A stretch of DNA of 64,000 nt from positions 2,976,390-3,040,389 of the forward strand of contig NW_023503409.1 in assembly GCF_014529535.1 (NCBI RefSeq). Direction: 5' to 3'. How positions within the stretch are numbered: the first letter of the stretch is position 1; every line of letters begins with the position of its first letter. The stretch comes from Bradysia coprophila. Taxonomy: Eukaryota; Arthropoda; Insecta; Diptera; Sciaridae. The notes beneath the pieces are model-generated. The model saw nothing but the letters and a program-made list of their open reading frames with translations, searched no databases and was not told where the DNA came from. Position numbers and translations under genes: made by a program. Below are positions 10,905 to 21,529 of this stretch, piece by piece.

Positions 10905-12639
10905 ATGAGCAGCAGAAAGTTTCAATTCAACGATGAAATAATTTTATATTCTGACGATGAGGATGGCGATTATTTGGACAGTAACGAGAACAATAGACTT
11001 ATTGGGTCGAACGACGGATGGCACCATAAAAACCGAAGAAAAGAAAAGAAATACTGCAATCCGTGTCCAACACTTGGAATTGTTTTGATGTGTATTTTGG
11101 TGTCGTTGTACATTTTCTTGTACAATGTGTATACCAGCAATTCACCATCTAGAGCGCGTACGTATAGCAAATAATCGATTTTGCGCGAATTTTCATTTCG
11201 AAAATTGATTTTTTCACAGTTTCAATAAGTGGTTGGGATCGAAATACCACACGAGACACAGCCAGTTATGTTTTCCCGGACAATAACACAACAATAATAG
11301 AACCGTTCAATGTTTGCAACGACAAACTCTTTCTATTGGTGATCGTGTGTTCGTCTGCTGTCAACCACGAAACACGGTTAGATTTATACCATATGCCATA
11401 CATTCATCAGCCACACCGCTAAAACATGTTCGATTTCAGACAAACCATACGTGAGACATGGGGTAATGTAACTGAATTTAATTACTCATTTTTCGCCAAA
11501 ATGCATACTCGTTTCAACGGAACGTATTTGGGCATCAAATACAAAGACTGGCACAACTACAGCACATCATCGTCACAATTGGACCCTAGTCATCACAATT
11601 TTTCGGTAAAGGTTTTGTTTTTATTGGGCCAGACACCTAACAATGAGACTCAAGCGAAAATAAACACCGAAAGCGATGTATACGGCGATGTGATACAGGA
11701 AAGTTTCCTTGATACGTACAACAATTTAACACTCAAAACGGTTATGATGCTGAAATGGGTGAACCGAAACTGTCTAAAGAATAGTAAGTTGAACAGTGAT
11801 TGCATAACTCGACGAACTCTCAGTAATTTCTCGCCGATTCTCGCAGCTAAATTCCTAATGAAATGTGACGACGACACTTTCGTAAATATTCCAAATCTTC
11901 TGCATGTTTTACTCGGCGGAACAGTTCCAGTTTACAATGCAACGATACAAGAGTACGATCAGCATAGTATCCAAGCGAAATTGGGGGCAAATCGATTAAA
12001 TCAATACAAAGAACTACTGCTGGGCCTTCGGTTCTGCAATTCGAAACCAATTGCCAACATCAGCAGCAAATGGTATACGCCCATGTACATGTATAGTGGT
12101 AACATATATCCGGCATATTTATCTGGCACCGGCTATGTTATGTCCATGGATGTTGTGGAGAAACTGTACAAAACGTCACTGTCAACGCAGCTGTTTCATT
12201 TGGAAGATGTTTACTTGACTGGTAAGTGATGTGTAATATTAGCGGCTAACGGTTTGCTGAAACTATTAAGTTGACGGTAGAAGTTGTTTCGTCTATTTAT
12301 TTGATCGAACTTTACGTCAGGTCAGTTACTGAACAAGAGACTACTTCCATCGACGAAAACAAGAAGCTCGGTCACATTTCTAACGTTTTTTCCTCGTCTT
12401 TTCTTGAAGGTATCTGTGCGGAATCGGCAAAAATAGCGCCACGAAATCATCAACTGTTCAGCTACCAGTCCTACAAGAACATTTGTGAACTGAAAGGTAT
12501 GATAACAAAACATGAATTTACCGCTAACGATATTCGGAAAGCTTACGAATTCGTAACGAATACAAAAGCCTTTTGCCCGAAACCGGATAAGTACTTCCGC
12601 GTCCGACGTGCGAAGAAAAATAGCAGAGGTTGCAAATGA
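10905..12639 (+). CDS. Beta-1,3-galactosyltransferase family (GT31) type II Golgi enzyme
   Basis: Four exons: 10905-11157, 11220-11376, 11440-12221 and 12410-12639; 473 aa. I chose the ATG at 10905 because the ATG five bases earlier runs into a stop after two codons. A basic stretch (KNRRKEKK) precedes one membrane segment at residues about 56-76, so the protein is type II, with an acidic cytoplasmic tail. Luminal GT31 motifs: TIRETWG (139-145), DDD at 280-282 (the DxD metal and UDP-sugar site), the YLSGTGYVMS block, and EDVYLTG (from 392). Several N-glycosylation sequons are present. Family knowledge: transfer of Gal or a related sugar in beta-1,3 linkage to glycoprotein or glycolipid acceptors; donor and acceptor cannot be set from sequence. 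The C-terminal exon is basic and ends in cysteine and lysine. Confidence 0.9.
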
Positions 12640-15487
12640 ACCGTATTTGTCCCTAACTAGTTACCTCACATCATGTGTGGAAAATTCACTAAATTTATAT
12701 TATTTAACGATCAGTGTTTGTGTCGTTACCTTTATGTCTGCTAAAACTCAGCATAATTTTTAGTTAATAAGACTTTGTGTTACGTGTAGCTGCACTGCTT
12801 TGAGTTGAGTGGAAATTGTTGGAAAACACATTTTCCCTCGCCTTATTACTAGAACTGTTATGACGGCTATTCTGAGTCAGCTTTCAACAAAATGTCCTGA
12901 TCTGAATTCCTATGGTAGTTGCTTGAAAATATTTAGTTTTGACAAAATCAAGGAAATTGAATCCAATCTGTTACCACTACGTCCTGGTATGACGAAAGAA
13001 ATGGTAACATTTCTGGATAATTAGGTAAATTTATTGCTAGCTCGTTATAATCATTGTGATGATGATTTCTTCAGTGCACACTTTAGTTTTACTGTTGCCT
13101 GATCATAGTTTGTAATAGCTGAATGAAATCGTCGAAACTAACATTGAGTCTAAGGAAACATACTAGTTTTAGTGTCTTAGTTGATAGAACCAATTGTCTT
13201 CCCCTCAGACCAACTATCATCCTTTGTATTTTAAAAAAAAATCTTTTAATGTGAACGGAATGGAAGACGAGTCGAATCTCGATATTCCAAAGTTTTCACC
13301 ATATCAAGTACGTGTACTTGACGTGAATTGTGAACAATCTCTTTATGTTATGAGGCCTAACATTTCACGACAACTCCGCAAATCGTTCTCATATATTAGG
13401 CCTTCCTTATAGTCGTGGTCTGGATGCCTAGAGTAATTGTAATCAATTTGTTACATTTAAGCAGTTTAGTCATAGTCAACTTACGAGTCCTTATTTAAAA
13501 GTGTATTATCAATCCTTCTGTAATTGAACATTTTTTTTCCTGCATTTCTCACTTTCAAAATACAAAAAATTCCGATCCAAAAAGACGTGATATTTTTTCT
13601 TAAGTTTTAATCGGCCATATATCTAATGTTCACCAAATGGGGGAAAAAATGAAAAGAAATATTTTTTAAATTAATTTCAATATCAAAATTGTGCACCAAT
13701 TTTTGTCTGTAGTTAGATCTTTATGCCAATTTCTTAGAATGTATTTTTCATTCAATGAAAAGCATTTAAAAATAAAAAAAAAATAATTTTAGAATTGAAA
13801 GACGTAGATGTGCCTTGATAGAATTAAGTTTTTATTTACGAAAACTTTGCCAAAAAAAATACATTTGAAAATTTAAAGAATAAAAATTAAAAAGATGAAA
13901 CCTAAAATGCTTTGAATATATTCGTTTGTCATTTACATTAATCATGCAGTGTATGTCACCTCTAGAGTATAACCATACGCTTACAACAGATGTCTCTCTC
14001 CACACTTTCTTAATTTGTTCATAATTGAATTAGCGAATGTACTATTTCAGTCACATTAGCCGGACAGATCTAAGTACCTTAAGACAATTTTCGTATCTCT
14101 GACCGATTCCGAAAAAAATTCTCAGACGCGGAGGCCGCTGACCAATTTTTCTTTCGAGAAATTTTTTTCGTTTTCTAGAGTTGAGTGTCATTACAAAAAT
14201 GCAATCGTTAAGGGGTTGCTGACAATTTTTGATAAATATCCTTCGCTGTCAAGATATGAAATGAGAATCATCTGCTATTGGTTCTAATATTATTATCGAA
14301 CCCCTTCTCATGTCTACGGTTAAAAAAGGATTTTTAAGTTTACATTGAACAATTGATCGAAAAGGTAAGGTCAGCTCTTGTCTCTAAAAATGATAAGTTT
14401 AGGCTGAGTAGTTGAACTCATAAAAAAATTCTTGAAAAATATAAAACTTCGTGTTTCATACACGCTCCATTATAAAAGTAACTTTCGGTTTTCAAATTAT
14501 GCGATTTTTCGGTAACACTTTATGCACGAGCTTTGAATAAATGACAAAAAGAGTGGTGAAGTATTTGTAAAAATTAAGAAAAATTAGTGTTTATCCATTG
14601 AATAAATTTAAAAATCAATTAACAAAATAAACGAAATAACATAACACTACAATGTCATACATACTCATAACTTGTTAAAACCAAATGCCACCGCTACAAT
14701 AAAATACTCCAGCAAATTATTGAAAAAAAAAATTATTTTCCTCAAATTATAAATTTTTAACAAACTTAAACTACGAAATGCTTGGGTTGAGATATAAATT
14801 ATATTTAGAAATTAATTATTGTGACTAAAACACCGAAAATTAACTTAATATAATTTGTGATTCTAGTGAATAAGGATCGAGTGATAAGAAGGGAAAAAAA
14901 TTGTTTGAAGACCGTAAAATATATACGATTGTGATTATGAAATTGTGTTTTCATTTTCCGATTTGGCTGCCATGCGGCACCTATCAAATTATACTCAAAT
15001 CCATCAAAGACAATAGACATTGCATGTTGCATCAGAAAACATCAGTGAAATTTAGACCTGAATTTGCTTCAGCTGTTTTGAGCTAGTCCACTTATACAAA
15101 CAAAATTGACCATATAAGGTTTTACCACTACCACAATATGAGGTATGAGTGAATCGGCTGAAAAACAGATGAGCCAAATTCGTGTCTAAATTTCAATGAC
15201 GTCTCTCTGCCGACGATAGACGAATTTGTACCTGGGAAAGTGGATCAACAATTGGAAGGAATTCAAACAATATCGAAATGATGCCGAAGTTTTACTCTAC
15301 AGAACACAGATTTTGATTTCTTTAAAGAAAAGGGCTGAATGACTTACCTTAGCCTGGTACACATGTCTAATTCTTCAGAAAATGTTCGGCTCTCAATGTT
15401 CTCTCTCCCAATCGTTGCTCTCTGCATAGCAACTAACTACTAACATCTACCAAGTAAAACATCAATCACATTATACATCGTGTAACA
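12640..15487. other. Intergenic, no supported gene
   Basis: AT-rich, between a plus-strand gene and the 3' end of Cdt2. Two ~70-codon open frames (12809-13024 and 13194-13412, +) show no family resemblance and no convincing splice partner. The rest is poly-A/T-rich sequence. Confidence 0.4.
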
Positions 15488-18346
15488 CTAACTTTTAATT
15501 CGAGATGTGCTTTGATTAGGACTTTGCATAACAGAAAAAAAATTTAAGATCGACTGTCGTCGACTTGTAGGTGTTCGTGGCGCTAGGGAATCGTTCGATC
15601 CACTCCGTGACGTTCGTCGTTTGGGTACAGGATAGACACGAGGACTATGATCCGATGACTTCACCGATCGGGGTGACATTAAACTCTCATCCGGAAGAAG
15701 ATCGGAATTGTGTGCGGCCGGATCAGTCAGCTTGGCGGTCATTTGTCGGTTCAGCGATGTTGAATTCATCAGTTTCTGCTTCCGCATCGTTGTCAACCAA
15801 TCACTTTTCACGTTTTCTTTCAGTTTTCGCTTTGGTGATTGTGCTATCAAATGTGGAGCCTCACCACTGACGACATAGTTTGGCAAATTGTGCGTGGGCG
15901 AAAATATAGCGGGATCCATCGATGACGACGAACCTGGCATTTCCGGTGACATGAAGTTTCGATTGAGCCGTTCGCTCAGCGGAGACAACAGTATTTTGTG
16001 ATTTTGCTGTTTCGTTGGGGAATTTTCGTACTTGCTGGGAGACCGTAAACTCGATACCTGTTCCGATTGTAGTTCAGTCTCTTCCAAAATCGAAGCCAAA
16101 TTCGCTGAACATCCAAATTCACTGACACGACCTAAGTAACCAGTAGAAGTAGATGGTGGACTGAAAAGTCTTCGACCTCTTGTTTCAATGTGTTGCCGCT
16201 TGGGTTCGTTGCCTTCGTAACAGTGCAAATCGTAGGCCATATCATGAAAACTTCGTTTAGTACCGAAACATTCTGTCGTACTGGGTGTGGTTTCATTTCG
16301 TTCAACGAGTCTTTTCAACGACCGCGGTGTGTTCAACAATCCCTTAAGCCGAACTTTGGTTTTATTTGCCATGTACTCGTTAACAGTTTCCGTATAGCAT
16401 GGATACAGTTCGCTTTGATCATTGTCGATAAATTCCGGACCGACTCGCCACACTTTATGCCTTGCATCGTCACTGCAAGTCACAACTCGTAAGTCTTTCG
16501 TTTGACTCCATGCCACGCATGTTACTTCGGCACGATGGCTGAAATTAGTTAAAAAGTAAAAAAAAAGTTGCACGAAAAGCCTATTATTCAAGCTACATAC
16601 CCGCACAGTGTCGCCAACGGCTGTGAATTGTTCACATTCCATATGTACGCTTTCTCTTCGCTACTTCCACTAAGTAGATATTGTCCGTCTGGGCTTAAAC
16701 ACGATTTAATATAAAATGATTTGTTGACTAAGCCTACATATTGCATTATTGGCTTCGGTGAGTATGTGGCCAAGTTGTAGCAGTAAATGTTATTGTCTAA
16801 ACAATTGACGTACAGTCTGAGACCGGAACTGTCAATCAGGAGGTTTGAATAGCCTTTCGATGTTGATGTACCAGGATATGGAATGCTAAATTTCGGTAGA
16901 GGCTCTTTTTTGAAGCTGCCATAGTGGCGTCGAAGATCCCACACTTTGATTATTCCATCGCCAGCCCCGCACGACACAAGCGAATCATCATCCTAATCAG
17001 ACGACAAAAAACGCGTTGCTCATATTACGAAAATTCTTTAAAATTTGCAAGCAAAACTGTTGCTCACCTGAAATATTAGACCGGTGATGCTATTTGTAGA
17101 TATAGTTGGCTGTAGTTTCGGCGTAACTCTTGTTGATGTCCGTTTCTTGTGTGACTGTGGTGTTCCTGGACCAGCCGCATGCCCGCTTAAGATACAATTA
17201 TCCGCTCGCATCGTATGAACATGCGAAACTGTTCGTGTGTCCCAAATGTATATTGCACCATCCCTACCTGAGGGAACGGATTATTGTCGGAACATGGTAC
17301 GCGTAAACTGAAAAAGCGTCTTACCTCCCGTCGCAAAAACAGCCGAATCGGTTTTACGAAATGCAGCCGTTTTCACTGAGCGGCTATGTCCTTTAAAAAC
17401 ACGAGATTCAACGAAGTTTGAATCACGCACGTCCCATAGTTTGGCTGAATGATCACCTGAAATGGATTGAGGAATTCATTGAAGATGAAGTGTGTCACGT
17501 CGCATTAACACAATATCCAAGACAAGGCAATAATTGTCGGCACAGTCAGAGATTAAAAAAGACAAATTTTCGTTCTTACCTGATGCTGATACAAATTTCA
17601 TATCGCCCGGCATCCATTCCAAATCAAAGATGGCATTGTTGTGACACTGTTGTCCAATTAGCATTTTTTCACTCTCCGGAGCACTTTTCTTCAAATTAGT
17701 GTCTTGCAACGCAATCTATTATCGAGAACGGAACGGTATGACCACACCTCCATCAATAAGGTAACAAATTATTCTTACCATGCCTTCCTCATTAGAAATG
17801 GCCAGAATGTGTTTATTTTGTCCAAAATTGGCGAATTTCGACGAAAAAATGGGTGGCTCAGGATTGAAGTCATAAGCTATCGGTGGTGGTGCAATACCCT
17901 TCCATTGATCACTTTCGTGAACACGAAGACGTCGCAAGGCAACATCATAATTGCGTAAATTAGCTGGAAAAATCAAATTAAATTCATTTTTCCGTCAAAA
18001 TTTTCCATCGAAAAAATTCCCTCCAAATATTAATGCAGCCACTTTGAAGTGTCACATCGTAGCGAAAGAAATATTGGAAATTGCTACTATTTTGCCGCAA
18101 TAAACGCAACTGAATCAATATTTAGAATTGCTGATCGCCAATTATGTATAAATAAATTAGTTGATCTTGCGAAATTTATCAAAATACAAAGAAATTTTTA
18201 GTTTTTATGTAGTCAATGAGCTCTTATGTACAAAACTCGAGCGCAACTATGAACGGTGACTATTTGTTAAATTAAAAATTCATGCAGACCCATTAACACT
18301 TACAATTACCACGTTGATATTCTCGAAATCTTATTGCATCGTTCAT
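15488..18346 (-). CDS. l(2)dtl: Cdt2 / Denticleless, CRL4 ubiquitin-ligase substrate receptor
   Basis: Seven exons, minus strand: 18346-18304, 17963-17779, 17715-17580, 17456-17325, 17267-17068, 16992-16601 and 16538-15488; about 712 aa. Exon 1 could end six bases earlier (GTAATT) with the same phase; I took the stronger GTAAGT. WD40 propeller in roughly residues 50-410 with family landmarks ISNEEGM, FDLEWMPGDMKFVSA, DGIIKVWDLR and SCLSPDGQYLLSGS. Three WDxR motifs (about 129, 174, 250) are the type that docks on DDB1. The C-terminal half is basic, Ser/Pro-rich and probably phosphorylated. At the end, RQSILNFF (about 690-697) matches the C-terminal PIP box of CDT2. Family knowledge: PCNA-coupled degradation of Cdt1, Set8 and p21/Dacapo in S phase and after DNA damage. 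Confidence 0.95.
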
Positions 18347-18552
18347 ATTTAAAGAATTAATTTTATTTTTCGAATAAATTCAAAACATTTTACGATTCAG
18401 ATAAAATTTTAGAGCGCCAATGTTTGACAACTGATGCCGATTGAAGTTGGCAGATGTTCAGTTATGTGTATGTCATTGATGTCATTGATGTTTCTCTCAT
18501 TTCTCTGTTGACGTTTATGACATTAACATAGTTTGTAAAAAATGTATAGACT

Positions 18553-18730
18553 GTTATGATCAGAGCGAGAGATCCGAAGACTAGTTAATTTAACTTGCCT
18601 TGGGGTACTTGTTAAAATATTGCTTTCTCTTTCAACGTGTTACGTTGAGAGCGAGAGGACCGAAGACCAGTTTATTATAAGTTGCCTTGGGGTACTTGTC
18701 AAAATATTTCTATCTCTTTCATCATAACAC
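18553..18730. repeat. MITE-like unit of two ~86-bp tandem copies upstream of Cdt2
   Basis: Copies begin at 18553 and 18639 and share GAGCGAGAG, CCGAAGAC and TTGCCTTGGGGTACTTGT. The outer ends are inverted relative to each other (GTTATGAT at the left, ATCATAAC at the right). It starts about 200 bp upstream of the Cdt2 start codon, so it lies in or near that promoter. Confidence 0.6.
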
Positions 18731-18879
18731 TCTATTGGCTTTTATAGTTGGGGAGTAAAGGTGGCCTCACAGTTCTCCGTCGTCACTCAGTTGAGCTCTC
18801 CGTTTTGAAATGTCACGTATTGCTTCGTTTGAATTTGTATTGTTTAGTTTCCATCAGTTGTCATGAAAACGTCACGGAA

Positions 18880-18960
18880 GAGGTGAGCCATAACATCTGA
18901 ACTATGATACAGCCAGGTATACCATAGACAAAAAAAGGTTCAGATGCTATGGGTGAGCTC
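18880..18960. repeat. Imperfect 23-bp inverted repeat
   Basis: 18880-18902 pairs with 18938-18960 with few mismatches; CATCTGAAC / GTTCAGATG is the exact core. Non-coding; possibly the end of a small foldback element. Confidence 0.5.
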
Positions 18961-19214
18961 ATCGGACGACTGTGAATTCAGACTAATGGAGGCAATGCCT
19001 TTCAGACACACAGCCCTAACGCTTAAACATCACTGCGCTCTTGAATTAGAATTTACTAATAATTTTTTTTATGTTACGAAGACCATTTTCCTTTTCCTTA
19101 CCCTAATGGGCTATTATTGCTCCTGCTACTTCCAATCGTACACAGATAAAAATATGGACCTAGATCTAGATCTTTTTGGGATTAACAGTACGCTACCGAA
19201 TCTTTTTATAATTT

Positions 19215-20300
19215 AAATTTAATCCCCTCAGGGATTACTTGAACTTATCCCCAAATAATTAATCCCTAGAGGAATTATATTTTAATTTTTGAGGCCCTAA
19301 CGTTTGACGCTTGTTTACTATGTGTTGAAACGAAAATCTCATTTTAATCTGATCAAAATGTTATTTGTACTGTAGTGCAATAAAAAAAAATTCTAACCTT
19401 TCCTACCTTCACTTCAGAAAAAAAAAAATAAAAAAAGATTTTTTTATCGGATATTGTGTGATACCACAGTTTTTAGCTAAACGTCTGATATGAGAAGAAG
19501 CTTTTTTGTGAATCTGGAATGAGAAATGTTTTTATTAAACAGAAATTACTTTTTTTACCTGACGAGATTTGAACCCGGGACCTCCTGCACTTCGGTCAAC
19601 GATCTTACCACTGCTGCAATTTGTTCTTAATTCCAACGTGGCATATTGTGAACCGTTGTTTCAAAGAAACTAATTCCTCGTGGGATTAAAATTGGGATTA
19701 AAATGCAAATTACCAGATGGCAAGATCGTCACTTTAAACCTCGATATTTTTTCATGATTTTCATTCTGTAGTTTCCTTACTCTTTATAAGTATTTAACCA
19801 TTTAAATTCAAAAATGTCTGTTTTCCCATAGTAATGTTAAATAGTTCGCTGCTAAAATTGGCCTTACTACCATTATCATTCTAGAATTTCTCTATAATAT
19901 CTTTAACCATATCCATATTAACTGGTAGTATCTTTACAAACCGACTTAAAATTTCTATTCTGAGCCTGGTATTGTAAGGCAGAATAAACCATCGGTAATA
20001 CCATTGAAACATTTTAACACCAAATAAATGTCCGTTTCAATTAATTTTTCTCACATAACCATATCTTGTTCGTAAATCGTGTTCGAACTAAATTAACACA
20101 AAAGTGTGATTTCAAGACGATTAAATTATAGACGGAAAATTCTAAGCAGCAGTATTATCGTTCAATACTCAAAATTATTGTTTAGTCCTACTTTTAATCC
20201 CTGAAAGAATTACATTTTTTCAATTTCTGGCGAAGATTAAAAATTTAATCCCGAAAGAATTACTTTTTGAAAGTAATCCCCTCGGACCTAACAATTGTAA
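19215..20300. repeat. Repetitive tract with recurring TAATCCC / GGGATTA motifs
   Basis: TAATCCC-type heptamers occur repeatedly in both orientations at about 19217-19265, 19680-19705 and 20185-20285, often as half-palindromes such as TAATCCCCTCAGGGATTA. The tract encloses the tRNA-like segment at 19561-19620. It looks like nested or decayed short interspersed or MITE elements. No gene supported. Confidence 0.4.
19561..19620 (-). repeat. tRNA-like segment (SINE-type A and B boxes)
   Basis: Minus strand reads GCAGTGGTAAG (A-box-like), then CCGGGTTCAAATC (B-box-like) at exactly the spacing found in a tRNA (34 nt from the GG of the D loop to the G before TTC). The anticodon arm and acceptor stem do not pair well, so this is more likely a tRNA-derived SINE head or a dead tRNA copy than a working tRNA gene. 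Confidence 0.4.
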
Positions 20301-21187
20301 TTCCATATTTTTATCTCTGTAATATATCGATAAAAGCCTACATTTTCAAAGAGATAATTTCAACAAGGCGATCTACGAGTCACTCCTTGATTTCTGTATG
20401 TCAATTAACAAAGAGAATCTATCTATTGCTTAATTTCGGTGACCTAATTTTTTGATCTTATAAGTGATATATTGGAAAATGTACAAACCCTCTGAACAGT
20501 GAAAACTCTAGATTTCATCAGTTGGGGCCGACCATTACTGATCGATGCACACAGATCAGTGGATCCTTTGTACTACTCTGTCATCATTAAAATCTCTAAG
20601 CCCACTCTGGGACCTCATCTTCTAACCCTTAATCGCATAAATCACAGCCCTGGTCCTTAACAATCACAGAGATCACAGAAAAAGGCAACGTAACAAAAAC
20701 AAAATTCCGAATTTTCCTAAAAAACATTTTCTTCAAGTTGATTTCACACACAATCTGTACTGAGTTCGGTGTCACCCGCCCTCGTGGGTGTCTTAACCTG
20801 TTCTTTCAGAACCTTGGAAATTTAGGTGACACAAACAATATGAACGGCAATGGTGGCTCCCTAATATTTTTTTGGTAATCAATGAGTGAAACGTGCACTA
20901 TTCCATAAAGCTTATGAACTCCTTTTATTGTACGAATAAACTACTACTCCCACTACTTTTATTATCTGAGACCTTTATCAGGAAAAAACTTCAAAAAGGA
21001 CGTCTGTCTCCAGCTCCTCCGCTGTTTTATATGACCCTTGAGTCCATTTCTCCTCGTCAACGTTTAAGCTACGAACAATTTACTTTTTTGATCATGTCTA
21101 CTGTAATAGTGACACTGCGTCCAAATCACTAACTACTACTTAATCGGTATTCACTATAAAACCCATATATCGGATCAAAAAGGCCCT

Positions 21188-21307
21188 ACAATCGCTAAAC
21201 CGAACTGGTGTGCATACGTTATTTTGCACCAGCTGGTCACATACAATTCCAAATAAGACCAGCTGGTGCAAAATAACGTATGCACACCAGTTCGGTTTAG
21301 CGATTGT
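21188..21307. repeat. Perfect 51-bp inverted repeat, 18-bp spacer
   Basis: 21188-21238 is the exact reverse complement of 21257-21307. It would form a very stable hairpin and lies about 220 bp upstream of the dioxygenase start codon. Non-coding; presumably a young foldback element. Confidence 0.88.
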
Positions 21308-21432
21308 AATTTATTATTTGTTGTATAGCATGTGTTAAAGTACAACATCGAACAGTAATTACATCGTTAAAAATAATATAGTTCTTCTGATAAGAGGGAA
21401 AATGAATGTGTGCCTCTGACCACGATAATTTG

Positions 21433-21471
21433 TATATAAAATATTCAATGTATCTCGTCAAGTGCGTCAGT
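21433..21471 (+). promoter_or_regulatory. Candidate core promoter of the dioxygenase gene
   Basis: TATATAAA at 21433-21440 is followed by an arthropod-type initiator TCAGT at 21467-21471, about 34 bases on and 60 bases before the ATG at 21530. The spacing is slightly long but acceptable. Inferred from motif and position only. Confidence 0.45.
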
Positions 21472-21529
21472 CTGCTAAAATCATTCGAACAAGAAAGAAT
21501 CGAAAAGAAAAGTTCTCTTAAGCGAAAAT

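Noticed and set aside
12809..13412. Two ~70-codon frames 3' of the galactosyltransferase
   Set aside because: No family resemblance; different frames with no good splice link; likely chance or a decayed element.
15571..16492. Plus-strand open frames of about 100 codons
   Set aside because: They lie on the antisense strand of Cdt2 exon 7 and mirror its coding bias.
19561..19620. Functional tRNA gene on the minus strand
   Set aside because: Box spacing fits, but anticodon and acceptor stems do not pair well; kept only as a SINE-like repeat.
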